Below, piece by piece: positions 25,650 through 35,342 of a stretch of 64,000 nucleotides of DNA. The translations under genes were made by a program, and so were the position numbers. Position 1 is the stretch's first letter, and each line of letters opens with the position of its first letter. The DNA comes from Stenotrophomonas maltophilia (GTDB lineage: Bacteria; Pseudomonadota; Gammaproteobacteria; Xanthomonadales; Xanthomonadaceae), in NCBI RefSeq assembly GCF_002799245.1, contig NZ_NEQV01000001.1:186001-250000 (forward strand), written 5' to 3'. The notes under the pieces are model-generated. The model saw only the letters and a program-made list of their open reading frames with translations. It did no database searches and was not told the DNA's origin.

Positions 25650-25861
25650 GATTCCTGCCGCCAGCGTGCGCGGGAACCCGTCCACACCGGACGTCACCGG
25701 TGAATCCACACCTGCTGCCCCCATCCGTGCCGGGGTGCTCCGCAAGGAGTTCGGCCACGGAGGCGACAGGGAAGCCCAACCCCGGAACCGATCGCGCTTC
25801 CACGCGTCCCGCATACCTATCCCGCGGGCGGAATCGCTGGTTCCATATCAGGAGTATTGCA
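25650..25861 (+). promoter_or_regulatory. Long rpsB 5' leader, possible S2-responsive region
   Basis: About 210 untranslated bases between the promoter and rpsB. In E. coli and relatives the rpsB leader folds into a structure through which S2 represses its own operon, so the length here fits. I could not verify a homologous fold by eye. GGACGTCACCGG-type short inverted segments occur near 25690. Confidence 0.35.
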
Positions 25862-26668
25862 ATGCCCCAGGTCACCATGCGTCAGATGCTGGAAGCCGGC
25901 GTCCACTTCGGCCACCAGACCCGCTACTGGAACCCGAAGATGGCTCCGTACATCTTCGGCGCCCGCGGCAAGATCCACATCATCAACCTGGAAAAGACCG
26001 TCCCGCTGTTCAACGACGCGATGAACTTCATCTCGTCGGTTGCCCAGAAGCGCGGCACCGTCCTGTTCCTGGGCACCAAGCGCAGCGCCCGCGAAACCAT
26101 CAAGGAAGAAGCCGAGCGTTGCGGCATGCCGTTCATGAACCAGCGCTGGCTGGGCGGCACCCTGACCAACTTCCGTACCGTCAAGCAGTCGGTTGCCCGC
26201 CTGAAGGAACTGGAAGCCGGTGAAACCGACGGCACCTTCGAGAAGCTGGTCAAGCACGAAGTGCTGGGCCTGCGTCGCGAGCGCGACAAGCTGGAAGCCT
26301 CGCTGGGCGGCATCAAGGACATGAACCGCCTGCCGGACGCCATCTTCGTGATCGACATCGGCCACGAAGACATCGCGATCAAGGAAGCCAAGAAGCTGGG
26401 CATCCCGGTCATCGCCGTGGTCGACACCAACTACAACCCGGAACTGGTTGATTACGCCATCCCGGGCAACGACGACGCCATCCGCGCTGTGCAGCTGTAC
26501 GCCCGCGCCGCTGCCGACGCCGTGCTGGAAGGCAAGGCTGCTGCTCCGCACGCTGCCTCGGTGCGTGAGGAAGAGTTCGCTGAAGCCGCTGCTGAAGGCG
26601 AAGAGAAGCCGGCCCGCCGCGCTCCGGCCAAGAAGGCTGCCAAGAAGGGCGACGACGCCCAGGCCTGA
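25862..26668 (+). CDS. rpsB: 30S ribosomal protein S2
   Basis: A 268-residue protein with the S2 signatures [22 protein letters not shown] (residues 6-27) and the later [33 protein letters not shown]. It is about 27 residues longer than E. coli S2 because of an acidic then Lys/Ala-rich C-terminal tail ([17 protein letters not shown]). The promoter lies in the preceding gene, and tsf follows after 126 bp containing a GGTGGACGC…GCGTCCACC hairpin (26681-26701) without a U-run. Confidence 0.97.
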   Translation: MPQVTMRQMLEAGVHFGHQTRYWNPKMAPYIFGARGKIHIINLEKTVPLFNDAMNFISSVAQKRGTVLFLGTKRSARETIKEEAERCGMPFMNQRWLGGTLTNFRTVKQSVARLKELEAGETDGTFEKLVKHEVLGLRRERDKLEASLGGIKDMNRLPDAIFVIDIGHEDIAIKEAKKLGIPVIAVVDTNYNPELVDYAIPGNDDAIRAVQLYARAAADAVLEGKAAAPHAASVREEEFAEAAAEGEEKPARRAPAKKAAKKGDDAQA

Positions 26669-26794
26669 TCCAGGCCCCGGGGTGGACGCCCGGCGTCCAC
26701 CCTCCCTGCACGCAGCCCTTGGCGCGTGACAGGACCGTGTCACACGGGCCGGCCACCATGCCGGCCCAACCCCTTTCTTTCGTGAGGTAATCCC

Positions 26795-27670
26795 GTGGAA
26801 ATCACTGCTTCCCTGGTCAAGGAACTGCGCGAGCGCACCGGCGCCGGCATGATGGAATGCAAGAAGGCGCTCACCGAAGCCAACGGCGACATCAACGCCG
26901 CTGCTGAAGCCATGCGCAAGTCGGGCGCTGCCAAGGCCGACAAGAAGGCTGACCGCGTGGCCGCCGAAGGCCGTCTGGGCCTGGCCCAGGACGGCGGCAA
27001 GGCCGTGCTGGTCGAAGTCAACTCGGAAACCGACTTCGTCGCCAACGATGACAACTTCAAGTCCTTCGTCAACGCCGTCGCCGCTGCTGCCCTGGCATCG
27101 GGCGCCACCGACGTTGAAGCCGTGAAGGCCGCCAAGCTGGCCGACGGCCGCACCGTCGAGGAAGCCCGCGCCACCGCCGTGCAGACCCTGGGCGAGAACA
27201 TCCAGATCCGTCGCATGGTGAAGGTTGATGGCAACAACACCATCGGCGCCTACGTCCACACCAACGGCAAGGTCGGCGTGCTGGTCGACCTGGTCGGCGG
27301 CGACGTCGAGCTGGCCCGTGGCCTGGCCATGCACGTGGCCGCGCTGAAGCCGCCGCACAACAAGGCTGCGGACGTCCCGGCCGAGTTCGTCGAGAAGGAA
27401 AAGGAAATCGAGCTGGCCAAGATGTCCGAGAAGGACAAGGCCAAGCCGGCCGACATCCTGGAAAAGATCATCAGCGGCAAGATCAACAAGATCGTCAGCG
27501 ACGTGACCCTGTACGGCCAGACCTATGTGCTGGGCGACACCACCGTCGAGCAGGTGGTCAAGGCCGCTGGCGCCGACGTGGCAGGCTTCAAGCTGCTGAT
27601 CGTCGGCGAAGGCATCGAGAAGGTGGTGGAAGACTACGCCGCCGAAGTTGCCAAGGCGATGCAGGTCTGA
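26795..27670 (+). CDS. tsf: Elongation factor Ts
   Basis: Guanine nucleotide exchange factor for EF-Tu, 291 residues. The N-terminal signature is [38 protein letters not shown] (UBA-like region). The core motif [15 protein letters not shown] is at about 70-84. It starts with GTG, supported by GAGGTAA seven to eight bases upstream. It is cotranscribed with rpsB by position and ends at a strong terminator. Confidence 0.97.
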   Translation: MEITASLVKELRERTGAGMMECKKALTEANGDINAAAEAMRKSGAAKADKKADRVAAEGRLGLAQDGGKAVLVEVNSETDFVANDDNFKSFVNAVAAAALASGATDVEAVKAAKLADGRTVEEARATAVQTLGENIQIRRMVKVDGNNTIGAYVHTNGKVGVLVDLVGGDVELARGLAMHVAALKPPHNKAADVPAEFVEKEKEIELAKMSEKDKAKPADILEKIISGKINKIVSDVTLYGQTYVLGDTTVEQVVKAAGADVAGFKLLIVGEGIEKVVEDYAAEVAKAMQV

Positions 27671-27702
27671 TTCCAGCCTTCCGGCTGTGAGGCGACCAGA
27701 AG

Positions 27703-27733
27703 GAGCCGCGGGAAACCGCGGCTCTTTTTTTAT
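27703..27733 (+). terminator. rpsB-tsf operon terminator
   Basis: GAGCCGCGG, loop GAAA, CCGCGGCTC followed by T7AT: an ideal rho-independent terminator 33 bases after the tsf stop. Confidence 0.92.
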
Positions 27734-27761
27734 GCCCGCTGCACCTGTGGCTCCCCTCCAC

Positions 27762-27871
27762 CTGTGGGTGGCCATATCTGTGGGTGGCCATATCTGTGGG
27801 TGAGCCATATCTGTGGGTGGCAATCTCCTGTGGGTGGCAATCTCCTGTGGGTGCGCACCGTTGGTGCGCAC
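27762..27871. repeat. Tandem 16/17-bp repeat array with terminal palindrome
   Basis: Five units and a partial sixth: CTGTGGGTGGCCATAT twice (27762, 27778), CTGTGGGTGAGCCATAT (27794), CTGTGGGTGGCAATCTC twice (27811, 27828), then CTGTGGGTGCGCACC (27845). The last unit merges into the hairpin GTGCGCACC GTT GGTGCGCAC (27851-27871). The rest of the tsf-to-28015 spacer (27872-28014) shows no gene. Confidence 0.85.
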
Positions 27872-28014
27872 ACCTCCCCCCAGGGGCTTTGCGTTGCGCG
27901 CGAATCAAGCCGATACTCGGCGCAGGGAATCCACAGTCACTTAGCAGGAACGAAAATCGCGGACTGTGATGCATTCCTAGGTATTCTTGTCCCAATGGAA
28001 TTGAACGACCCGAC

Positions 28015-29550
28015 ATGCCTCCCGAGCTGACAGCTGCCCTGGCGCTCTGCCGCAACCTGCCTTCGCCACCCGGTATTGCCCTGCGCATCATCGAACTGGC
28101 CCAGGACCCGGAAGCGGACATCGCCACCGCCGCCGACATCATCGCCATCGACATGGCGCTGAGCGCTCGCATGCTGCGCATCGCCAATTCGCCGCTGTAT
28201 GCCAGCCGCCGCCGCATCGAGAATCTCGGCCAGGCACTGACCATGCTGGGCCTGAACGCCACGATCAGCCTCGCCCTCGGCTTCACCGTCACCCAGGGCC
28301 TGACCGGCGGCGGCGCCGACCATGACCTGCGCCAGCGTGCGTGGAAGCGCAGCATCCTCAGCGCGCTGGCCGCCAGCCAGCTGGGCCAGGCGCGCGGCCT
28401 GCGCCGGCTGGAGGAACTGATGCTGGCCGGCCTGCTGCAGGACCTGGGCGTGCTGTGCCTGGCCCAGGCCGAGTCGGAGCGCTACCTGCCGCTGCTGCGC
28501 GAGGCACACGACAACATCGACCTGGTCGCCCGCGAGCGCGACGAACTGGGCTGCAGCCACGCCGAGGTCGGCGCCTGGGTGGCCGAGCAATGGGGCCTGC
28601 CACGCTACCTGGTGGAGAGCATCAGCCACAGCGAGGACGAGGACGCCGCCGAATCACCGTTCCAGGCCTGCGTGCAGCTGTCCGGCGCAGTGGCCGACAT
28701 CTGGCTGGATACCGACGCCGATGCCGCGCGCGAGCGCGCCCTGCATCAGGTGCATGACCGCCTGGAACTGGACAGCGCGCGCTTCGACCAGGTGCTGGCG
28801 CGCATCAGCGAGGCCCTGCCCGACATCGCCAGCCTGTTCGATGCCGGCCTCAATTCACCGTCGCGGGTGCGCGAGCTGATCGATCACGCGCAGGAGCTGG
28901 CCACGCTGCGCAACCTGCGCGAACTGCAGGATGCCGACCAGGCACGCCGCCGCGCCGACGAGTTCGAGGCGCGCGCCAAGCGCCTCGCCGACCAGGCCCA
29001 TCGTGACGCGTTGACCGGCGTGCTCAACCGTCGCCAGCTGGAAGCGGTGCTGGAGCAGGAATTCCTGCGCGCCGGCCGCCAGGGCTGGCCCCTATCGGTG
29101 GCCTTCATCGACCTGGACGACTTCAAGAAGATCAACGACGCCCATGGCCACCTGACCGGCGACGAAGTGCTGCGCGCCTTCGCCGGCAAACTGCAGGGTC
29201 AGCTGCGCAACAGCGACACCGTGGCCCGCTTCGGCGGCGAGGAATTCGTCGCGCTGCTGCCCAATACCAGCGAAAGCGTGGCCCTGGACGTGATCCGCCG
29301 GGTGCTGGCCAACATCGTCGCCACGCCGATGGCCGAGCTGGAGGGCGGACCGCTGTTCGTCACCTTCTCCGCCGGCGTGGCCACCCAGGGCGGCTACGAA
29401 CGCTTCGCCGACGTGCAGGACCTGCTGCGCGCCGCTGACGACGTGCTGTACCGCTCCAAGAACCTGGGCCGCAACCGGGTGATCGCCCGCTCGCCGGGCG
29501 CCCTCGGCCACGACGAGCTGTCGGCCACCGCCGGCGCCGAGCTGGGCTGA
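28015..29550 (+). CDS. HDOD-GGDEF diguanylate cyclase
   Basis: A 511-residue cytoplasmic signalling protein. The N-terminal HDOD domain (about 5-210) has [19 protein letters not shown] and [11 protein letters not shown] coiled linker of about 290-335 ([26 protein letters not shown], given as positions) follows. The GGDEF domain starts at [14 protein letters not shown] and carries the active loop GGEEF (407-411). An RxxD inhibitory site (RNSD, 398-401) lies five residues before it, so it should synthesise c-di-GMP under product inhibition. It interrupts the otherwise conserved tsf-pyrH order. Confidence 0.92.
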   Translation: MPPELTAALALCRNLPSPPGIALRIIELAQDPEADIATAADIIAIDMALSARMLRIANSPLYASRRRIENLGQALTMLGLNATISLALGFTVTQGLTGGGADHDLRQRAWKRSILSALAASQLGQARGLRRLEELMLAGLLQDLGVLCLAQAESERYLPLLREAHDNIDLVARERDELGCSHAEVGAWVAEQWGLPRYLVESISHSEDEDAAESPFQACVQLSGAVADIWLDTDADAARERALHQVHDRLELDSARFDQVLARISEALPDIASLFDAGLNSPSRVRELIDHAQELATLRNLRELQDADQARRRADEFEARAKRLADQAHRDALTGVLNRRQLEAVLEQEFLRAGRQGWPLSVAFIDLDDFKKINDAHGHLTGDEVLRAFAGKLQGQLRNSDTVARFGGEEFVALLPNTSESVALDVIRRVLANIVATPMAELEGGPLFVTFSAGVATQGGYERFADVQDLLRAADDVLYRSKNLGRNRVIARSPGALGHDELSATAGAELG

Positions 29551-29612
29551 ACGGGAAGCCCCGGGCAACCGGGGCGAACCACCGGATTCTGCGCCGCAGT
29601 GCACAAAACACT

Positions 29613-29640
29613 TTGGCACAACGCCGCATGCGCGTAGAAT
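29613..29640 (+). promoter_or_regulatory. pyrH promoter
   Basis: -35 TTGGCA (29613-29618), 16-bp spacer, -10 TAGAAT (29635-29640), 32 bp before the pyrH start. It gives the pyrH-frr-uppS block its own promoter after the GGDEF gene. Confidence 0.65.
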
Positions 29641-29671
29641 CGCCCGCGATTTCCACGCACCCGAGGTCCCC

Positions 29672-30400
29672 ATGTCCAAGCTCGCCTATCGCCGCATCCT
29701 TCTGAAACTGTCCGGGGAGGCGCTGATGGGAGAAGAGGACTACGGCATCGACCCGAAGATCATCAATCGCCTGGCCCGTGAGGTCATCGAAGCCCAACAG
29801 GCCGGTGCCGAAGTCGCGCTGGTGATCGGTGGCGGCAACATCTTCCGCGGCGCCGGCCTGGCCGCTGGCGGCATGGACCGGGTCACCGGCGACCAGATGG
29901 GCATGCTGGCCACGGTCATCAACGCCCTGGCCATGCAGGACGCGCTGGAGAAGCTGGGCGCCAAGGCCCGCGTGATGAGCGCGATCAAGATCAACGACGT
30001 GTGCGAGGACTACATCCGTCGCCGCGCCATCCGCCACCTGGAAAAGGGCCGCCTGGTGATCTTCGCCGCCGGCGTCGGCAGCCCGTTCTTCACCACCGAT
30101 TCGGGCGCCGCCCTGCGCGCCATCGAGATCGGCGCCGACCTGCTGCTGAAGGCCACCAAGGTCGATGGCGTGTACGACAAGGACCCGAACAAGCACAGCG
30201 ATGCGGTCCGCTTCGACAGCCTGAGCTACGACGAAGTGATCCGCCGCGGCCTGGAAGTGATGGACACCGCGGCCTTCGCGCTGGCCCGCGACAGCGACCT
30301 GCCGATGCGCGTGTTCGACATGGGCCAGCCGGGCGAGCTGCTGAAGATCCTCAACGGTGCGAACATCGGCACCCTGGTCCAGGGCCGCGACCCGGCCTGA
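29672..30400 (+). CDS. pyrH: Uridylate kinase
   Basis: Phosphorylates UMP to UDP; hexameric amino-acid-kinase fold. It is 242 residues, the standard length. Motifs are [13 protein letters not shown] (residues 8-20), [29 protein letters not shown], and the nucleotide-site region [17 protein letters not shown]. It is followed by frr in the conserved bacterial order. Confidence 0.97.
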   Translation: MSKLAYRRILLKLSGEALMGEEDYGIDPKIINRLAREVIEAQQAGAEVALVIGGGNIFRGAGLAAGGMDRVTGDQMGMLATVINALAMQDALEKLGAKARVMSAIKINDVCEDYIRRRAIRHLEKGRLVIFAAGVGSPFFTTDSGAALRAIEIGADLLLKATKVDGVYDKDPNKHSDAVRFDSLSYDEVIRRGLEVMDTAAFALARDSDLPMRVFDMGQPGELLKILNGANIGTLVQGRDPA

Positions 30401-30458
30401 GCCTGAGCGCAAAGCGACGACCGGGCCGATTCAGGCCCGGCAGCGTCCCGTATTCGCC

Positions 30459-30464
30459 TATAAT
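30459..30464 (+). promoter_or_regulatory. -10 box candidate upstream of frr
   Basis: A perfect TATAAT followed by CGCCCGATT, 32 bp before frr. No convincing -35 hexamer is seen at 16-18 bp spacing, so promoter activity is uncertain. Confidence 0.35.
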
Positions 30465-30496
30465 CGCCCGATTCCAGATACATCCAGGACCGGGCG

Positions 30497-31051
30497 ATGC
30501 TCAACGACATCAAGAACAACGCGCAGACGCGCATGGCCAAGAGCATCGACGCTCTGAAGCACACCCTCACCTCGATCCGGACCGGGCGTGCCACGCCGGC
30601 GCTGCTGGACCGTGTCACGGTCAATGCCTACGGCAATGCCAGCACCCCGCTGAACCAGGTCGCATCGATCTCCAACGCCGATGCCCACTCGCTGCTGGTC
30701 ACGCCGTTCGACAAGAGCATGATCAAGGAGATCGAGAAGGGTCTCTACAACGCCGAGTTCACCCCGAACACCCTGGGCACCGCGATCCGCATCAACATGC
30801 CGCCGCCGACCGAAGAGCGCCGCAAGGAGCTGGCCAAGCAGGTGCAGAAGGAAGGTGAAGGCGCCAAGATCGCGATCCGCAACATCCGCCAGGACGCGAA
30901 CAAGGAAATCGCCAAGCTGGACAAGGACAAGGCGATCAGCGAAGACGAGAAGAAGCGCGGCGAAGACGATATCCAGAAGCTGACCGACGCCAACATCAAG
31001 GACGTCGACAAGGTCGTTGCCGACAAGGAAAAAGAGCTTCTGTCGGTCTGA
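30497..31051 (+). CDS. frr: Ribosome recycling factor
   Basis: A 184-residue factor that splits post-termination ribosomes with EF-G. The helical bundle is recognisable from SIDALKHTLTSIRTGRATPALLDRV, INMPPPTEERRKELAKQVQKEGEGAKIAIRNIRQDAN and the C-terminal helix rich in Lys and Asp. It sits 96 bp after pyrH and 5 bp before uppS. Confidence 0.97.
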   Translation: MLNDIKNNAQTRMAKSIDALKHTLTSIRTGRATPALLDRVTVNAYGNASTPLNQVASISNADAHSLLVTPFDKSMIKEIEKGLYNAEFTPNTLGTAIRINMPPPTEERRKELAKQVQKEGEGAKIAIRNIRQDANKEIAKLDKDKAISEDEKKRGEDDIQKLTDANIKDVDKVVADKEKELLSV

Positions 31052-31056
31052 AGTCG

Positions 31057-31824
31057 ATGCCTTCAGCCCCGCCTCCATTGCCGGCCGCCCTGCCCCGCCA
31101 CATTGCCATCATCATGGATGGCAATGGGCGCTGGGCACAGCAGCGCCGTCGCCCCCGCGTGATCGGCCACCGTGCCGGCGCGCGCGCGGTCAACCGCACC
31201 ATCGAGCGCTGCCTTGAACTGGGCATTCCGGCGCTGACCCTGTTCGCCTTCTCCAGCGAGAACTGGGGCCGGCCGCAGGAGGAAGTGGACGCGCTGATGA
31301 AGCTGTTCCTCGGCGCGCTCGACCGCGAAGTGGACGAGCTGCACCGGCGTGGCGTGCGCGTGCGCTTCATCGGCGAACGCGAGCGCTTCGGTGCCGGGCT
31401 GGTCAGCCGCATGCAGCTGGCCGAGCAGCGCACCGCCGACAACACCACCCTGACCCTGTCGATCGCCGCCAGCTACGGTGGCCGCCAGGACATCGCCCGC
31501 GCCGCGCGCGCCCTGGCCGTCGAAGTGGCGGCCGGTCGCCTGCTGCCCGAGCAGATCGACGAATCGCTGCTGGGCAGCCAGGTAGCCCTGGCCGACCTGC
31601 CTCCGCCGGATCTGTTCATCCGCACCGGCGGCGACACCCGCATCAGCAACTTCCTGCTGTGGCAGCTGGCATATACCGAGCTGTGGTTCACCGAGGCCCT
31701 GTGGCCGGACTTCGATGCCGGGCAGCTGCAGCAGGCGCTGGACGCCTATGCCGGCCGCGAGCGTCGTTTCGGCCTGACCAGCGCCCAGATTGCCGCACTG
31801 GCCACCGAGACTTCCAGCCCATGA
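31057..31824 (+). CDS. uppS: Undecaprenyl diphosphate synthase
   Basis: A cis-prenyltransferase making the C55 lipid carrier for peptidoglycan and polysaccharide export, 255 residues. The catalytic Asp21 is in [14 protein letters not shown]. Other conserved motifs are [45 protein letters not shown] and [14 protein letters not shown]. The stop overlaps the cdsA start (ATGA). Confidence 0.97.
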   Translation: MPSAPPPLPAALPRHIAIIMDGNGRWAQQRRRPRVIGHRAGARAVNRTIERCLELGIPALTLFAFSSENWGRPQEEVDALMKLFLGALDREVDELHRRGVRVRFIGERERFGAGLVSRMQLAEQRTADNTTLTLSIAASYGGRQDIARAARALAVEVAAGRLLPEQIDESLLGSQVALADLPPPDLFIRTGGDTRISNFLLWQLAYTELWFTEALWPDFDAGQLQQALDAYAGRERRFGLTSAQIAALATETSSP

Positions 31825-32657
31825 CCAAGACCCGAGTCCTTGCCGCGCTGATCATGGCGCCGGTTGCCATTGCGGCGATCCTGCTGCTGCCCACGCAATG
31901 GCTGGCCGCCGCCGCAGCAGCGGTGCTGCTGATCGGCCTGTGGGAATGGCTGAAGCTGTCCGGCATCGAAGACACCCTGGCGCGCACCGTGCTGCTGGTG
32001 CTGAACCTGCTGCTGATGGTGCTGCTGGTCTGGGCCGACGGCAGCACGCTGGTCCTGTTCCAGATAACCACCCTGGCCGGCGTTGCCTGGTGGCTGGCCG
32101 CGCTGGTCTGGCTGCGCTTCTTCAACTTCGGTGCACAACCGTCGGCGCCTTCGCGGATCCTGAAGATGCTGGCCGGCACCCTGGCCATCGTGCCCGCCTG
32201 GGCCGCACTGGTGCTGATCCATGCCGGCGGCGATCCGCCGGGCAGGCAGGGCCACCTGTGGCTGCTGGCTGCGCTGGCGCTGGTGTGGGCGGCCGACTCG
32301 GGCGCCTATTTCGCCGGCCGCCATTTCGGCAAGCACAAGCTGGCCCCGCGGATCAGCCCCAACAAGACCTGGGAAGGCCTGTTCGGCGGCCTGCTGGCCG
32401 GTGTCGCCGTGGCCCTCGGCCTGGGCTGGCTGGCCGGCATCGATACCGCACACCTGCCGGGCCTGCTGATCACCTCGGTGGTGGCTGTGTTCGCCTCGGT
32501 GCTGGGCGACCTGTTCGAAAGCCTGATCAAGCGCCACGCGGGCGCCAAGGACTCGGGCCACCTGATCCCGGGCCACGGCGGCGTGCTCGACCGTGTCGAC
32601 GGCGTCCTGGCCGCCGTGCCGGTGTTCGCGCTGGGCAAGGAAATCTTCGGGTTCTGA
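31821..32657 (+). CDS. cdsA: Phosphatidate cytidylyltransferase
   Basis: Makes CDP-diacylglycerol, the branch point for phospholipids, in the inner membrane. It is 278 residues with about eight hydrophobic segments. The CTP-transferase signature near the C-terminus is seen as [20 protein letters not shown] followed by [14 protein letters not shown]. The upstream [13 protein letters not shown] is also conserved. It is coupled to uppS by a 4-bp overlap; dxr starts two bases after its stop. Confidence 0.96.
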   Translation: MTKTRVLAALIMAPVAIAAILLLPTQWLAAAAAAVLLIGLWEWLKLSGIEDTLARTVLLVLNLLLMVLLVWADGSTLVLFQITTLAGVAWWLAALVWLRFFNFGAQPSAPSRILKMLAGTLAIVPAWAALVLIHAGGDPPGRQGHLWLLAALALVWAADSGAYFAGRHFGKHKLAPRISPNKTWEGLFGGLLAGVAVALGLGWLAGIDTAHLPGLLITSVVAVFASVLGDLFESLIKRHAGAKDSGHLIPGHGGVLDRVDGVLAAVPVFALGKEIFGF

Positions 32658-32659
32658 CC

Positions 32660-33850
32660 ATGAATGCTGCTGCAGACCTGCGCCGGGTCGCCGTATTCGG
32701 CGCCACCGGCTCGATTGGTGCCTCCACGCTGGACGTGATCGCCCGCCACCCGCAGCGCTACCAGGCCACGGTGCTCGCCGCCGGGCGCCAGGTGCAGGCG
32801 CTGCTGGCGCTGTGCCGCCAGCACAAACCGGCGCACGCGGTGATCGCCGACGAATCGCTGTTCGCCGAACTGCGTGACGGCCTGCGCGACGCCGGACTGG
32901 CCACCGAGGCCCATGCCGGCCATGCCGCGCTGGACCAGCTGGCCGCCAGCGATGCCTGCGATACCGTGGTCGCGGCCATCGTCGGTGCTGCCGGCCTGTC
33001 CTCAACCCTGGCCGCGGCCGCCGCCGGCAAGCGCATCCTGCTGGCCAACAAGGAATCGCTGGTGCTGGCCGGCGAACTGCTGACCCGCACCGCCGAACGT
33101 GCCGGTGCCGAAATCATCCCGATCGACAGCGAACACAGCGCGATCTTCCAGTGCCTGCGCTCGCGCGACGCCAGCGTCGACGGCGCCGGCGTGCGCCGGA
33201 TCCTGCTGACCGCCTCCGGCGGCCCGTTCCGTGGCCGCAGCCGCGCCGAACTGGCCCAGGTCACTCCGGCCCAGGCCGTTGCCCATCCGAAGTGGTCGAT
33301 GGGGCCGAAGATCTCGGTCGATTCGGCGACGTTGATGAACAAGGGCCTGGAAGTGATCGAGGCCCACCACCTGTTCGCCGTGCCCGGTGAACGCATCGAG
33401 GTGCTGGTGCACCCGCAGAGCCTGGTCCATTCGCTGGTCGAGTTCGTCGACGGCTCGACCCTGGCACAGATGGGCCTGCCGGACATGCGCACCACCCTGG
33501 CCGTTGGCCTGGGCTGGCCGCAGCGCATCGAATCGGGCGTGGCCGGGCTGGACCTGCTGGCCCAGGGCCGCCTCGATTTCGAGGCCCCGGACACCGACGC
33601 CTTCCCCTGCCTGGCCCTGGCCTGGCAGGCGATGCAGGCCGGCGGCACCGCGCCGGCGGTGCTGAACGCCGCCAACGAGGAGGCCGTTTCAGCGTTTCTT
33701 CAGGGCCGGATCGGTTTCCTGACGATCCCGGAACTGGTCGCTAACGCTCTTTCAACACTGCCGACCGAACCAGCCGATACACTGGAGGTCCTGTTGTCCG
33801 CCGACCAGCGGGCTCGCCAGCTCACCCTGAACACCATCGACGCCGCCTGA
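32660..33850 (+). CDS. dxr: 1-deoxy-D-xylulose 5-phosphate reductoisomerase
   Basis: Second step of the MEP isoprenoid pathway, supplying precursors for UppS. It is 396 residues. The NADPH site [22 protein letters not shown] is at about 10-31. Metal and substrate residues are in [66 protein letters not shown] (key Lys, Ser, Asn, Glu). The fosmidomycin-site Trp is in HPKWSMG. Confidence 0.97.
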   Translation: MNAAADLRRVAVFGATGSIGASTLDVIARHPQRYQATVLAAGRQVQALLALCRQHKPAHAVIADESLFAELRDGLRDAGLATEAHAGHAALDQLAASDACDTVVAAIVGAAGLSSTLAAAAAGKRILLANKESLVLAGELLTRTAERAGAEIIPIDSEHSAIFQCLRSRDASVDGAGVRRILLTASGGPFRGRSRAELAQVTPAQAVAHPKWSMGPKISVDSATLMNKGLEVIEAHHLFAVPGERIEVLVHPQSLVHSLVEFVDGSTLAQMGLPDMRTTLAVGLGWPQRIESGVAGLDLLAQGRLDFEAPDTDAFPCLALAWQAMQAGGTAPAVLNAANEEAVSAFLQGRIGFLTIPELVANALSTLPTEPADTLEVLLSADQRARQLTLNTIDAA

Positions 33851-33909
33851 ACGACCGCCCTGCCCAGCCCGCATGACGACGCCGCCCCTGCCTGACAACG
33901 TGAGCCTGC

Positions 33910-35268
33910 ATGACTGACTTCATCGGATCGGTCTGGTGGATGATTGTCAGCCTCGGGCTGCTGGTCACGTTCCACGAGTTCGGGCATTACTGGGTCGGGC
34001 GCCTGTGCGGGGTCAAGATCCTGCGCTTCTCGGTGGGCTTCGGCCGGCCGCTGTGGTCGCGCCGCGACAGGCATGGCACCGAGTTCGCCATCGCCGCCAT
34101 CCCGCTGGGTGGCTATGTGAAGTTCCTCGACGAGCGCGAGGTCGAAGTCCACCCGCACGAGCGCGGCCAGGCCTTCAACCACAAGACCGTCTGGCAGCGC
34201 ATCGCCATCGTTGCCGCCGGCCCGATCGCCAACCTGCTGCTGTGCATCCTGCTGCTGTGGGCGATGTTCGTGATCGGCAAGCAGGACTACTCGCCCACGA
34301 TCGGCCGTGTCAGCGGCATCGCCGCCAGCGCCGGCCTGGCCAGCGGCGACCGCGTGCTGCGCGTGGACGACCGCCAGGTGGTCACCCTCGGCGAGGCCAG
34401 CATGGCGCTGACCGCTGCCGCGATGGACCGCCGCGACGTGAAGCTGGAAGTACTGGATACAGCCGACCAGGTGCGCATGCGTACCCTGCCGCTGTCGCAG
34501 CTGCCGGCGGGCTTCGATGAACGGCGGGTACCGATCCTGGCCGGCCTGTACTGGCAGTCGTGGCTGCAGCCGGCACTGGTCGATTCGCTCACTGCGGACT
34601 CCGTGGTGGCCGGGCAGCTGCAGCCGGGCGACCTCATCGTGGCCATCGATGGCCAGCGCATCGACAGCGTCGACCAGGTGATCGGCGAGATCCAGGCCCT
34701 GGGCCGCGCCGGCGGGCCGGGCATGATCGAGGTCCTGCGCGGCGGCGAGCGGCTGGCGCTGGAAGTCACCCCGCGCCAGGGCAAGGACGGCAAGGGCAAC
34801 CCGGTCTGGCAGATCGGCGTCGGCTTCCCGACCAGCTACAGCCCCGCCTATGACACCCTGCTGCGCTATGGCCCGCTGGATGCGGTGACCGTGGCGGTGC
34901 GCGAGACCGGCCGCCTGGCGGCCGACTCGCTGGGCATGATGGGCCGCATCGTGACCGGCAAAGCCTCGCTGCAGAACGTTTCCGGGCCGGTCACCATCGC
35001 CCGCGTGGCCAATGTCTCGGCCAAGCGCGGCCTCGACTGGTTCCTGCAGTTCCTTGCCCTGCTGTCCCTCAGCCTGTGCATCATCAACCTGCTGCCGATC
35101 CCGATCTTGGACGGCGGCCACCTGCTGTATTACCTTATCGAGTTGGTCAAGGGCAGCCCGCTGAGCGAGCGTGCCATCGCCGCCGGCCAATACATCGGCC
35201 TGGCGTTGCTGGCCGGGCTGATGGGGTTGGCGTTCTACAACGACATCCTCGGCCTGGTCCCGCGATGA
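33910..35268 (+). CDS. rseP: Site-2 intramembrane zinc protease RseP
   Basis: Cleaves the anti-sigma factor RseA after DegS in the envelope stress pathway. It is 452 residues. The active-site motif HEFGH is at 22-26 in the first membrane segment. Two PDZ domains follow (about 115-190 and 205-295; GLASGDRVLRVDD and QLQPGDLIVAIDG). The second metal-binding LDG motif is in INLLPIPILDGGHLLYY near residue 395. The last bases overlap an upstream bamA-frame ATG. Confidence 0.96.
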   Translation: MTDFIGSVWWMIVSLGLLVTFHEFGHYWVGRLCGVKILRFSVGFGRPLWSRRDRHGTEFAIAAIPLGGYVKFLDEREVEVHPHERGQAFNHKTVWQRIAIVAAGPIANLLLCILLLWAMFVIGKQDYSPTIGRVSGIAASAGLASGDRVLRVDDRQVVTLGEASMALTAAAMDRRDVKLEVLDTADQVRMRTLPLSQLPAGFDERRVPILAGLYWQSWLQPALVDSLTADSVVAGQLQPGDLIVAIDGQRIDSVDQVIGEIQALGRAGGPGMIEVLRGGERLALEVTPRQGKDGKGNPVWQIGVGFPTSYSPAYDTLLRYGPLDAVTVAVRETGRLAADSLGMMGRIVTGKASLQNVSGPVTIARVANVSAKRGLDWFLQFLALLSLSLCIINLLPIPILDGGHLLYYLIELVKGSPLSERAIAAGQYIGLALLAGLMGLAFYNDILGLVPR

Positions 35269-35342
35269 ACTTTTCCACGTTGTTGCCGTCTACAGCGTCG
35301 GCATCCCGTACCAATGAAATCGACCTTCCTACCGGACGTGAC

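Noticed and set aside
27762-27859. CRISPR or iteron origin
   Set aside because: Units of 16-17 bp abut directly; no Rep, DnaA-box cluster or cas gene is associated.
27880-27930. Flagellar sigma-28 promoter (GCCGATAC) upstream of the HDOD-GGDEF gene
   Set aside because: The -10-like match has no TAAA-type -35 at the right distance.
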